A stretch of DNA of 10,933 nt from Erysipelotrichaceae bacterium. GTDB lineage: Bacteria > Bacillota_I > Bacilli_A > Erysipelotrichales > Erysipelotrichaceae. A program made the position numbers and the translations under genes. Every line of letters begins with the position of its first letter. Position 1 is the stretch's first letter. A model generated the notes under the pieces. The model searched no databases, had not been told where the DNA came from, and saw only the letters and a list, made by a program, of their open reading frames with translations. Of this stretch, positions 1 to 6,733 are shown piece after piece. The stretch is taken from assembly GCA_017561615.1 (NCBI GenBank), contig JAFZBT010000135.1, forward strand, positions 1 to 10,933. Reading direction: 5' to 3'.

Positions 1-1119
1 ATCCACATAAACGATGATGAAGATGTCATCCGCCGACTCAACAGCAACCGCAACCTTCAGACCTATAAGCGGATCAGTGAGCTTCTGAGGGCTCAGAAGC
101 CGGGAAAGATGCTGGACATATCCTTAAATGATCAGGCAACATCTTATTCCAGCGACGGAATCAGATACATCCGCCTGTATCCCGGATGTGAACTTGACGA
201 AGACCTCGCCAAGAGCTTTCCGCAGCTTTCAACGGTTGTCTACGATGTCGAAGACCCTCAGCAGGAACTGGTTAATCTGGAAAAGGACATCGTTGCCAGG
301 TCGATGAAGAGCCGCCGAAACGGCGGACGGACCGGTCCGGTTCTGAAGGAATATCTGTGCAAGAGCTTCCTGATTCCGGCAACCATCTGCATCTTCATCT
401 GTGCAGCCGTGAATATTTCGGCCATCCAGCTCAATACCCCGGCTGTCAATACTGCCATTGCCTTCGGCGCCTACTACAAGGCTTTCATAACCATTCTGAA
501 TCAGTACTGGCGGCTGCTGACCAGCGGATTCGTGCATGTTTCACCGCTTCATCTGATGTGCAACATGACTTCGCTGTTCTCCCTGGCCGGTCCGATGGAA
601 AAACGCTATGGCTTCGGCAGATCGATGGCGATACTGCTGCTGTCGGTCATCATGGGTAATTTGCTGGAATTCGTCGGCGGGCCAAACAAGGTCTGCGTCG
701 GTCTTTCCGGAGGCCTGTACGGCTTTCTGGGAGCCATGACGGTCCATTACATAAGATCGGGCTACTTCAAGGACAGTTATTTCCGCCGCAGCTTCTTCAA
801 CACGCTGTACATCAACGTGATGATCTCGTTTCTGCCCAATGTCAGTTTCATGAGCCACCTAGCCGGCTTTGTGACCGGCGGCTTCCTGGCAGTGCTGTGC
901 GACAGCGAACTGGCCAGAAGCCTGCGGATCAACGTAGCGGTCTGCAGCCTGTTACTGGCATCCGCCATAGGCTATGTCGGCATCACCAACAACAGTCTCA
1001 ACGAATTCTACTACCAGACCGACAGGGACGTTGCCTCGGTATACCGCAGTTTCGGATTTGATTCCCTGGCTGACAGGATCGTCAGGGATACCTATAAGTA
1101 TTACAGTGAGAGGAGTTAA
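1..1119 (+). CDS. Rhomboid family intramembrane serine protease (5' end outside window)
   Basis: Membrane protease of the rhomboid family, which cleaves transmembrane substrates inside the lipid bilayer. The catalytic set is complete: the first-helix motif has the oxyanion-type His at 550-552 and Asn at 562-564 (HVSPLHLMCN), the nucleophile Ser is at 706-708 in GLSGGLYG, and the catalytic His is at 856-858 in SHLAG. A hydrophobic helix precedes the core (about 370-425), several follow, and a last one lies near 925-980, giving six to seven membrane segments. The frame is open to base 1, and the first ATG inside the window (109) has no convincing ribosome binding site. I therefore read this as the C-terminal part of a longer protein with a soluble N-terminal region, as in YqgP/GluP-type rhomboids. 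The charged segment before the first helix (to about 345) is of unknown function. The stop lies 2 nt before the next gene, so the two are probably cotranscribed. Substrate unknown. Confidence 0.88.
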   Translation: MHINDDEDVIRRLNSNRNLQTYKRISELLRAQKPGKMLDISLNDQATSYSSDGIRYIRLYPGCELDEDLAKSFPQLSTVVYDVEDPQQELVNLEKDIVARSMKSRRNGGRTGPVLKEYLCKSFLIPATICIFICAAVNISAIQLNTPAVNTAIAFGAYYKAFITILNQYWRLLTSGFVHVSPLHLMCNMTSLFSLAGPMEKRYGFGRSMAILLLSVIMGNLLEFVGGPNKVCVGLSGGLYGFLGAMTVHYIRSGYFKDSYFRRSFFNTLYINVMISFLPNVSFMSHLAGFVTGGFLAVLCDSELARSLRINVAVCSLLLASAIGYVGITNNSLNEFYYQTDRDVASVYRSFGFDSLADRIVRDTYKYYSERS

Positions 1120-1121
1120 TC

Positions 1122-1607
1122 ATGAAAAAGGTAATTGACTGGGATACGTATTTCATGGCCCTGGCCCATCTGAGCGCTCTGCGTTCCAAGGACCCCAACA
1201 CCAACGTCGGCGCTGTCATCGTCGATAACATGCACCGCATCGTCTCCATCGGCTACAACGGCATGCCCCGCGGCTGCAATGATGAGGAATTCCCCTGGGA
1301 ACGGGAAGGAAGTTTTCTGGAGACCAAGTACGCCTATGTCGTTCATGCCGAACTCAATGCCATTCTGAATTCTCCCCGCGAGGTATCGGGATGTACCATC
1401 TATGTCTCGCTTTTCCCCTGCAATGAATGCGCCAAGGCCATCATTCAGTCAGGAATAAAGAAGGTCATCTACGAATCGGACAAGTATGCCGAGACTGATG
1501 CCATAAAGGCTTCCAAGCGGATGCTGATGGATGCCGGAGTGGAGCTGTGGCAGACTGACTTCCATGTGGATGTCGATTTGACCGTCAGTGACGGCAGCAA
1601 GCACTGA
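1122..1607 (+). CDS. dCMP deaminase (ComEB-like cytidine/deoxycytidylate deaminase family)
   Basis: Zinc-dependent deaminase of 161 aa, the usual length of bacterial dCMP deaminases. It converts dCMP to dUMP and so feeds thymidylate synthesis in the cytosol. Zinc-binding and catalytic residues are visible: His75-Ala-Glu77 (HAE, with Glu as proton shuttle) and Pro-Cys100-Asn-Glu-Cys103. The N-terminal DPNTNVGAVIVD and GYNGMPRGC stretches are characteristic of the dCMP deaminase/ComEB branch rather than tRNA or cytosine deaminases. The start ATG follows AGGAG (1111-1115) by 6 nt, and that ribosome binding site sits in the end of the rhomboid gene. In Bacillus, comEB belongs to the comE competence operon; here no comEA or comEC is nearby, so a housekeeping nucleotide role is more likely than one in DNA uptake. 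Function is assigned with high confidence; allosteric control by dCTP/dTTP, known in the family, cannot be judged here. Confidence 0.93.
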   Translation: MKKVIDWDTYFMALAHLSALRSKDPNTNVGAVIVDNMHRIVSIGYNGMPRGCNDEEFPWEREGSFLETKYAYVVHAELNAILNSPREVSGCTIYVSLFPCNECAKAIIQSGIKKVIYESDKYAETDAIKASKRMLMDAGVELWQTDFHVDVDLTVSDGSKH

Positions 1608-1623
1608 ATCGCAATAATGAATC

Positions 1624-1646
1624 AAGGGCGCCCAGGCGCCTTTTTT
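1624..1646 (+). terminator. Rho-independent terminator after the dCMP deaminase gene
   Basis: GGCGC (1627-1631) pairs with GCGCC (1636-1640) around a CCAG loop. The stem can be extended by AAG against the first bases of the run of six T (1641-1646). It lies 16 nt after the deaminase stop and ends the rhomboid-deaminase transcript. Confidence 0.85.
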
Positions 1647-1652
1647 ATATGG

Positions 1653-1678
1653 AAAACGGAGAGCACATGGCTCTCCGT
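1653..1678 (-). terminator. Rho-independent terminator after the ispH / kinase-like operon
   Basis: A 9-bp perfect stem, ACGGAGAGC (1656-1664) against GCTCTCCGT (1670-1678), with a 5-nt loop. Read on the minus strand it is followed by four T and lies about 25 nt beyond the stop of the kinase-like gene. With the adjacent plus-strand terminator it insulates the two convergent operons. Confidence 0.7.
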
Positions 1679-1703
1679 CTTTGTCAATGATAATGATGAC
1701 TGC

Positions 1704-2192
1704 TTACTTTCCCTCGACGACGATGTCGTGGATCGTCTTGGCGATACGGAAGGCGGTCATGTTGGTGGTGTCGATCTGCGAGGAGCGCAGCAGCTTGTTG
1801 TCGTTCATCGGTTCATAGTGAACCTCGTATTCCGACTTCAGCAATTCGAACTGCTCAATGCCTTCCAGAGCGCTGGTGTTATTGAGCGTGAACAGCAGCA
1901 GCGAATAGTCAGTGCCGTGCAGGTGGCTGTTGAGCTGATGGATCATCTTGGAATTGCTGAAGGGGAAGTTGATGACGACATAATCAAAGTTTCTGGCGAT
2001 CAGGAAGTTGTTGATCGCGTTGGTCAGGTTATCCATGATGATGTTGACCGTCATGTCGGAATACTTCATCGGTTCGGTGTAGCACAGCCAGTTGGCGTCC
2101 AGATAGACGCTGTTGGGCAGCAGCCGGTAAAGCTGATTGGCAGCCAGCTGCTCATTGTAGTCGTGATAGTTAACAAAGATAATCGTCTGCAT
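1704..2192 (-). CDS. P-loop kinase-like protein lacking a Walker A motif (putative pseudokinase)
   Basis: Small soluble protein of 162 aa. From memory, its layout matches a Bacillota family of about 170-residue AAA/shikimate-kinase-like nucleotide kinases: an IIFVN first strand, then LPNSVYLDANW (residues 25-35), MDNLTNAINNFL (53-64), DYVVINF (69-75), and a C-terminal IDTTNMTAFRIAKTI (about 139-153). In that family the first strand leads into a GTMGxGKT-type P-loop and the second motif reads LDGDW. Here the P-loop is replaced by NYHDYNEQ (8-15) and the Asp pair by LDANW, so ATP binding is unlikely. The start ATG follows AGGAGGTG (2197-2204) by 4 nt. That site lies inside the 3' end of ispH, whose stop is one base upstream, so translational coupling is likely. 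No function can be assigned; family membership is recalled rather than computed. Confidence 0.75.
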   Translation of the reverse strand: MQTIIFVNYHDYNEQLAANQLYRLLPNSVYLDANWLCYTEPMKYSDMTVNIIMDNLTNAINNFLIARNFDYVVINFPFSNSKMIHQLNSHLHGTDYSLLLFTLNNTSALEGIEQFELLKSEYEVHYEPMNDNKLLRSSQIDTTNMTAFRIAKTIHDIVVEGK

Positions 2193-2193
2193 G

Positions 2194-3105
2194 CTACACC
2201 TCCTGTAACTGTATGACTTTATTCAGATCGATCTGCAGATACTGCGGATCGGAAGTTCTCAGATAATTGATGAGCTGATCGGTAAGATATGACGGCGTGG
2301 AAGCGCCGGCTGTAACGGCGATCCTGCAGCTGTCCGAAAGATCATATTGCAGCAGATCCTGAGCCTTTTCCACTTTGTAGATGTGCCTGATCCGTCCCTG
2401 GGCAACGGCTGCCAGCTGGGCGGTATTGTTGCTCTTGGGATCGCCGACCACGATCAGCGTATCATAGCCCTGAAGATCAAGAATGGCCTGCTGGCGGCGC
2501 CTGGTGGCTGAGCAGATCTCCTCCACGACCTCGCACTGAGGATAGCGCTCCCTGATCCGTTCTATCAGATCAGCAGTGTCCAGCAGCGACATCGTCGTCT
2601 GGTTGGTGACCAGAATCCGGGGATTATCCAGCTGCAGAGAATCGACATCCGGCATGTTGGTTACCAGATGGATCCGTTCGCTTAAGGCCAGCACCGCTTC
2701 GGATTCGGGGTGGCGGGCCTTGCCTATGTATATTATATCATAGCCTTCGGCAAGATACTTCTGACACAGTTCGGCATTTCGCGTAACGTCTGAGCAGGTG
2801 GCATCAATGACCTTAAGGCCTCTTTCCAGCGCGTGCTGGCGGATCTTCGGGTCAATGCCGTGGGCAGTGAAGATGACTACGCCGTCTTCAATCTCATCGA
2901 GCAGTTCCGTTTTGGTTTTGGTCTCATCGGTCAGCGTGACGATGTCCAACTGGGAAAAGGCCTGTACCACGTAATGGTTGTGAACAAGCATGCCCATGAT
3001 GTAGATTTTCTCGTCCGGATACTGCTGGCGGGCCTTTCTGGCCAGGCAGATGGCGTTGATGACGCCCTTGCAGTAACCGGAAGGTATGACTCTGTCGACC
3101 TGCAT
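2194..3105 (-). CDS. ispH: 4-hydroxy-3-methylbut-2-enyl diphosphate reductase (IspH/LytB)
   Basis: Iron-sulfur enzyme for the last step of the MEP isoprenoid pathway, reducing HMBPP to IPP and DMAPP. The 303-aa length is typical. The three cluster ligands are present: Cys12 (GYCKGV), Cys104 (DATC) and Cys198 (EEICSATRRRQ). Substrate and catalytic residues are also visible: His42 (VHN), His82 (AHG), His132 and Glu134 (RHPE), Thr170-Thr171 (NQTT), and Ser225/Asn227 (GDPKSNN). The start is fixed by the family's short N-terminus, about 11 residues before the first Cys. No Shine-Dalgarno precedes it; instead a promoter is placed so that transcription would begin at or very near the A of the ATG, suggesting a leaderless message. 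It is divergent from the helicase gene and cotranscribed with the kinase-like gene. Bacillus subtilis ispH (yqfP) also lies near a cshB and nfo, but I recall the same orientation there. Confidence 0.96.
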   Translation of the reverse strand: MQVDRVIPSGYCKGVINAICLARKARQQYPDEKIYIMGMLVHNHYVVQAFSQLDIVTLTDETKTKTELLDEIEDGVVIFTAHGIDPKIRQHALERGLKVIDATCSDVTRNAELCQKYLAEGYDIIYIGKARHPESEAVLALSERIHLVTNMPDVDSLQLDNPRILVTNQTTMSLLDTADLIERIRERYPQCEVVEEICSATRRRQQAILDLQGYDTLIVVGDPKSNNTAQLAAVAQGRIRHIYKVEKAQDLLQYDLSDSCRIAVTAGASTPSYLTDQLINYLRTSDPQYLQIDLNKVIQLQEV

Positions 3106-3111
3106 ATTAAT

Positions 3112-3140
3112 AGTTTAGCACAAAAACCAAATTATGATAA
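3112..3140 (-). promoter_or_regulatory. Putative sigma-A promoter of ispH (leaderless)
   Basis: On the minus strand, TTATCA (-35, bases 3140-3135) is separated by 17 nt from TAAACT (-10, bases 3117-3112), each matching 4 of 6 consensus positions. Six bases, ATTAAT, then separate the -10 from the ispH ATG. A start site at the usual distance falls on the initiation codon, which agrees with the lack of any ribosome binding site there. Confidence 0.5.
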
Positions 3141-3143
3141 AAT
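3115..3143 (+). promoter_or_regulatory. Putative sigma-A promoter of the helicase-nfo operon
   Basis: TTAGCA (3115-3120, 4 of 6) and TAAAAT (3138-3143, 5 of 6) are 17 nt apart. Transcription would start near 3150, just before AAGGAGG (3152-3158) and the helicase ATG at 3166. Its -35 overlaps the ispH -10 and its -10 overlaps the ispH -35, so polymerase could occupy only one promoter at a time. An alternative -10, TATGAT (3133-3138), lacks a well-spaced -35. Confidence 0.5.
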
Positions 3144-3165
3144 AGGTAGGCAAGGAGGCGAGCGT

Positions 3166-4509
3166 ATGAACATTGATTTCAGAGAAGACGTACAGAAGCT
3201 GATCGAATACCGCCGTTTTGATCAGTTTACCCCGATTCAACAGAAGGCCATTCCGCTGATCCTGAAGGGAAGAGATGTTGTCGGCATCAGTGCGACCGGT
3301 ACGGGAAAGTCGCATGCTTTCATATTGCCGATACTGCAGAAAGTCGATACTGCCTCCAATACCGTCCAGGCGCTGATCATCGCGCCGACCAGGGAACTGG
3401 CCATCCAGCTCTACAAGATGACTTCGGAGATCAACATGTTCAATCCTGACATCAGGATCAAGCTGATCGCCTCCGGCAAGGACAAGGAACGGATGATCGA
3501 TTCTCTGTCCGTTCAGCCGCACATCGTCATCGGTACCGTCGGAAGGCTCAAGGACCTCTTTGTTGATGAAAGCGTTCTGCGTCTGGATAACGCCTCCACC
3601 GTCGTCATTGACGAGGCGGACATGACCCTGGAAATGGGCTTCATTGATGATGTGGACATGATCCTGGGCAAGCTCAACCGCCGTCTGCAGATCGCCGTAT
3701 TCTCGGCGACCGTACCCGATCAGCTGCAGTCCTTCCTGCGCAAGTATATGTACCGTCCGCAGATCATTGAAGCCAATGAGGCTTCGCCTCTCAACCCGCA
3801 GATCGAGCATGTGCTGGTCAACTGCCGCTATTCCACCTATCAGCAGAAGCTTCTGAAGATCCTGCCGGGAATCAACCCCTTTGTCTGCATGATCTTTGCC
3901 CGCACCAAGAAGGAAGTCATCGAGACGGCTGAACTGTTAAAGGATAACGGCTACGACGTCGTGGAGATCCACGGCGATCTCAATAACCGCGAAAGAAAGC
4001 AGGCGCTGAAGACCATCGGTTCGGATGCCGCCAGCTATATCGTCTGTTCCGACATCATGGCCAGAGGTCTGGACATTGAAAGCGTCAGCCATGTCATATC
4101 CCTTGGCCTACCGTCGAATCTCGACTATTATACCCACCGCTGCGGCCGTACCGGACGCTCGGGAAGAACGGGCACCAGCTACATTCTCTTCACCAGCAGC
4201 GACATTCCGGCCATCAGGACTCTGAAGGAAAAATTCAATTTCGTTAACCGCGATTACCGGCGGGGTGAATGGGTTGAGACCCGCGACTTTGACTTCCGTC
4301 CCAGACGTCACAGCAAGGAAGCCAGCAGCGAGATCAAGGCGATCAGAAACCGTCCGGTCAAGCAGGTAAAGCCCGGTTACCGGAAAAAGCGGAAGGAAGC
4401 CATCGAATCGATCGAACGGAGAGAGAGACGGCTGGCCATCAAGCAGAAGATCAGGGAAGAGCAGAAGGAAAGAGCCAGAAAGGCCCAGCGCCAGAAAGGC
4501 GGCTATTAA
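3166..4509 (+). CDS. cshB: DEAD-box ATP-dependent RNA helicase, CshB type
   Basis: RNA helicase of 447 aa that unwinds structured RNA; CshB-type enzymes are linked to cold adaptation and RNA or ribosome metabolism. Motifs in order: Q motif FTPIQQKAIP near residue 25, Walker A ATGTGKS (43-49), PTREL (Ia), GTVGRL (Ib), DEAD (149-152), SAT (180-182), FARTKKEV (IV), RGLD (300-303) and HRCGRTGR (324-331). A lysine/arginine/glutamate-rich tail of about 70 residues probably adds RNA contacts. Two substitutions are mild: the last Walker A residue is Ser instead of Thr, and the usual TPGR of motif Ib reads TVGR. ATG 3166 is chosen because AAGGAGG lies 7 nt upstream and the protein begins just before the Q motif; the frame stays open upstream only because it runs antisense through ispH. 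The nfo start follows 2 nt after the stop. CshB rather than CshA rests on remembered similarity and on the ispH/nfo neighbours. Confidence 0.92.
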   Translation: MNIDFREDVQKLIEYRRFDQFTPIQQKAIPLILKGRDVVGISATGTGKSHAFILPILQKVDTASNTVQALIIAPTRELAIQLYKMTSEINMFNPDIRIKLIASGKDKERMIDSLSVQPHIVIGTVGRLKDLFVDESVLRLDNASTVVIDEADMTLEMGFIDDVDMILGKLNRRLQIAVFSATVPDQLQSFLRKYMYRPQIIEANEASPLNPQIEHVLVNCRYSTYQQKLLKILPGINPFVCMIFARTKKEVIETAELLKDNGYDVVEIHGDLNNRERKQALKTIGSDAASYIVCSDIMARGLDIESVSHVISLGLPSNLDYYTHRCGRTGRSGRTGTSYILFTSSDIPAIRTLKEKFNFVNRDYRRGEWVETRDFDFRPRRHSKEASSEIKAIRNRPVKQVKPGYRKKRKEAIESIERRERRLAIKQKIREEQKERARKAQRQKGGY

Positions 4510-4511
4510 GC

Positions 4512-5339
4512 GTGCTGAAGATCGGCTCTCATGTTTCCCTGAGCGCCCCGGAATACTTCCTGGGAAGCGTCAGGGAATCGCTGGACAATGATGCCAGCGC
4601 GATGATGATCTATACCGGCGCGCCCCAGAACAGCGTCCGGCTGCCCATGGAAAGGCTCAGAGTGGAAGAGGGAAGACAGTTATGGCTTTCCCAGGGCTTT
4701 GACATGGATTCGGTGGTCATTCACGCTCCCTACATCGTCAACCTGGCCAATCTGTCGGACTCCGCGGTCCGCGACGGCAGCATGGAGATCCTGGCTCGGG
4801 AGATAGCCCGATCCAAGGCCATCGGCGCCCGCTACCTGGTTCTGCATCCCGGAGCCCGGCTGAAGGCTGATGAAAAGGAAGCCCTTAACGCCGTCAGCGA
4901 TGCGCTTGACGAACTGATAGAGGATGACGATCTGATCGTCTGTCTGGAAACCATGGCCGGCAAGGGCAGTGAGATTGGCTGTACATTCGAACAGCTGAAG
5001 ACCATCATCGATGACTGCCGCTGGCCGCTGGAAGTCTGTCTGGACAGCTGCCACGTCAATGATGCCGGTTATGATCTGGCCGACATTGACTTCCTTCTCA
5101 GACAGTTTGATGAGACCATCGGTCTGGACAGGCTGCATGTCATTCACGTCAATGATTCCAAGAACCCGCTGGGTTCTCATAAGGACCGTCATGCCAACAT
5201 CGGTCAGGGAACCATCGGTCTGGAAAAGCTGCGCGCTCTGGTCCACCATCCGCTGCTGGAAGGCCGGATCTTCATTCTGGAGACTCCCTACATTGACGGA
5301 AAGTCTCCCTATAAGCAGGAAATCGAAATGCTGAGGTAG
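4512..5339 (+). CDS. nfo: Endonuclease IV (AP endonuclease)
   Basis: Zinc-dependent apurinic/apyrimidinic endonuclease of the xylose-isomerase-like TIM-barrel family. It cuts 5' of abasic sites in base excision repair and can clean blocked 3' ends. The 275-aa length is close to the usual 280-300. All metal ligands known from the Escherichia coli enzyme have counterparts: His71 (HAPY), His112 (LHPGA), Glu146 (CLETMAG), Asp178 and His181 (CLDSCHVND), His212 (HVNDSKN), Asp225 and His227 (HKDRHANIGQG), and Glu257 (LETP). The start is GTG, 2 nt after the helicase stop, with only a weak ribosome binding site (AAAGGCGG in the helicase 3' end), so expression may depend on coupling. Adjacent cshB and nfo genes match Bacillus yqfR-yqfS. 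No missing residues or frameshift were seen. Confidence 0.97.
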   Translation: MLKIGSHVSLSAPEYFLGSVRESLDNDASAMMIYTGAPQNSVRLPMERLRVEEGRQLWLSQGFDMDSVVIHAPYIVNLANLSDSAVRDGSMEILAREIARSKAIGARYLVLHPGARLKADEKEALNAVSDALDELIEDDDLIVCLETMAGKGSEIGCTFEQLKTIIDDCRWPLEVCLDSCHVNDAGYDLADIDFLLRQFDETIGLDRLHVIHVNDSKNPLGSHKDRHANIGQGTIGLEKLRALVHHPLLEGRIFILETPYIDGKSPYKQEIEMLR

Positions 5340-5343
5340 AAAA

Positions 5344-5829
5344 ATGGAATTGTACATAAAAGGCAAGTTTTCCAATAAGGAAAGATTTGAAATATACGAT
5401 GAGATGAAAAGCGTCCGCTACATGGTGATGGCGGAATTCGGTTTCGGTCACAAGATCCACATCTATGATGCCTACGACAAGGAGATCGGCTATCTGGAAA
5501 GCTACACCGAGAAGCTGATGACCCAGTACCGCCTCTATGATGAAGACGGCTACATTGACTCCCTGCTTCATAAGTTTTCCTTCAAGAAGTCGCAGTACCG
5601 GCTGGAAAAGCTCAACTGGAAGATCAGCGCGACCAATTTCTGGGAGACGCATTTTGACTTCACCTGTGACGGGGAGAAGATCGGCGAGATCAGCTGCGAC
5701 AGCCGGATCCTGAAGGAAGGCTATTATGTCAGGGTCGAATATGAAAACGATGAACTGCTGGCGCTGATGATCACCATGGCCATTGCCTGCGATAAGGCTG
5801 ACGCCGCGGCGGCAGCTGCCGCAGCTTAA
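5344..5829 (+). CDS. LURP-one-related / tubby-like beta-barrel protein with poly-Ala C-terminus
   Basis: Protein of 161 aa with a beta-rich, charge-alternating pattern: FSNKERFEIYDE near the start, then KIHIYDAYDKEIGYLE, YRLEKLNWKI, HFDFTCDGEKIGEISCD and YYVRVEYENDELLALMITMAIACDKA. This resembles the LOR/YxjI (LURP-one-related) fold, a 12-stranded tubby-like barrel around a central hydrophobic helix; here LLALMITMAIAC (about residues 139-150) fits the helix. The family has no established enzymatic activity, and lipid or membrane association has been suggested for tubby-like domains. The chain ends in eight consecutive alanines encoded by mixed GCN codons, which argues against simple slippage. 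A GAGGTAG ribosome binding site overlaps the end of nfo, 4 nt from this start, so the gene is an operon member. Family assignment is by recognition and moderately sure; biological role unknown. Confidence 0.7.
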   Translation: MELYIKGKFSNKERFEIYDEMKSVRYMVMAEFGFGHKIHIYDAYDKEIGYLESYTEKLMTQYRLYDEDGYIDSLLHKFSFKKSQYRLEKLNWKISATNFWETHFDFTCDGEKIGEISCDSRILKEGYYVRVEYENDELLALMITMAIACDKADAAAAAAAA

Positions 5830-5850
5830 GAAGGAGCGGAAAAGAGCAAG

Positions 5851-6717
5851 ATGTTTGCCGATTATCACCTGCATACGGAATTCTCGGATGACAGCCGGGA
5901 ACCGATGGAAAATCAGATCAGTAAAGCGATCGATCTCGGTGTTGAGGAGATCTGCTTTACCGATCATGTTGATTACGGCATCAAGAAGGACTGGAGCGAG
6001 GGAGACATCGTCTTCCGAAGCGGCGACGGCATGAACTATGCCGCCAGCGACGCTGACGCTCTGGCAAACGTCAATTATCCGGAATACTTCGGCAAGCTGC
6101 TGCGGATGAAGGAAACCTATAAGGGAAAGATCACGATAAGACAGGGCCTGGAATTCGGCATCCAGAGCTGTACGATCGATCGCTATGAGGATCTCTGGAA
6201 CAGATATGGCGATCAGCTGGACTTTACGCTGCTTTCCATGCATCAGGTCGACAACCGGGAACTCTGGAATCAGCAGTATCAGCAGGGCAAGAGTCAGAAA
6301 GAGTATAACGAAGGCTATTACCGCGAGATCCTGAAGGTGATGAACAGCTTTGATCATTACAGTGTGCTTGCCCATCTGGATCTGATCGTCCGCTACGACC
6401 GTCAGGGCATCTATCCCTTTGAGGCTGTTGAGGATCTGATCGCCGAGATCCTGAAGAAGGCCGTTGCCGAAGGCAAGGGCATTGAGCTCAACACTTCTTC
6501 ATGGCATTATGACCTGAAGGATACCCAGCCCAGCCGCCGGATACTGAAGCTGTACCGCGATCTGGGCGGCCGGATAATTACGGTAGGATCGGACGCTCAC
6601 CGGACAGAGTATGTCGCCGATCACATCAGGGACGGCTATGACATCCTGAAGAATGAACTGGGATTCAGGCAGATATGTACCTACGAGCACATGGAACCGC
6701 GCTTCCATGACCTGTAA
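5851..6717 (+). CDS. PHP-domain phosphoesterase, histidinol-phosphatase (HisJ/HisK) family
   Basis: Metal-dependent hydrolase of the PHP superfamily, 288 aa. Members dephosphorylate L-histidinol phosphate to histidinol in histidine synthesis. The metal-site motifs are present: His6-Leu-His8 (HLHT), FTDH (Asp38-His39), Glu101 (RQGLEFG), His131 (SMHQVDN), His175 (LAHLD) and Asp248-Ala-His250 (GSDAH). AAGGAG (5831-5836) lies 14 nt before the ATG, longer than usual; GAG at 5844-5846 could serve instead. No alternative in-frame start lies between them. It is the last gene of the helicase-nfo operon, 21 nt after the LOR gene. No other his gene is in the window, so histidinol phosphate may not be the substrate; related PHP proteins hydrolyse other phosphates. 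Family confidence is high, substrate confidence moderate. Confidence 0.88.
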   Translation: MFADYHLHTEFSDDSREPMENQISKAIDLGVEEICFTDHVDYGIKKDWSEGDIVFRSGDGMNYAASDADALANVNYPEYFGKLLRMKETYKGKITIRQGLEFGIQSCTIDRYEDLWNRYGDQLDFTLLSMHQVDNRELWNQQYQQGKSQKEYNEGYYREILKVMNSFDHYSVLAHLDLIVRYDRQGIYPFEAVEDLIAEILKKAVAEGKGIELNTSSWHYDLKDTQPSRRILKLYRDLGGRIITVGSDAHRTEYVADHIRDGYDILKNELGFRQICTYEHMEPRFHDL

Positions 6718-6733
6718 ATCTTAGTGATAGAAT

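Noticed and set aside
109..1119. Rhomboid gene as a complete CDS starting at the ATG at 109
   Set aside because: The frame is open with protein-like sequence back to base 1, and there is no convincing ribosome binding site before 109, so the gene is more likely cut by the window edge.
1624..1678. Adjacent inverted repeats as a mobile element end or attachment site
   Set aside because: Each hairpin is followed by a T run on the strand of the gene it terminates, and no target duplication or transposase is present; they are ordinary convergent terminators.
1617..2216. 199-codon open frame on the plus strand
   Set aside because: It covers the terminators and runs antisense to the kinase-like gene; its composition, rich in Val/Gln/Asp, is typical of a reverse-complement frame.
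2833..3165. In-frame extension of the helicase upstream to 2833 (a 558-residue protein)
   Set aside because: The extension runs antisense through the ispH coding region, has no domain character, and the strong AAGGAGG site plus family N-terminus place the start at 3166.
5272..6375. 367-codon open frame on the minus strand
   Set aside because: It lies opposite the end of nfo, the LOR gene and the PHP gene, shows no recognisable domain, and reflects the codon pattern of the real genes.
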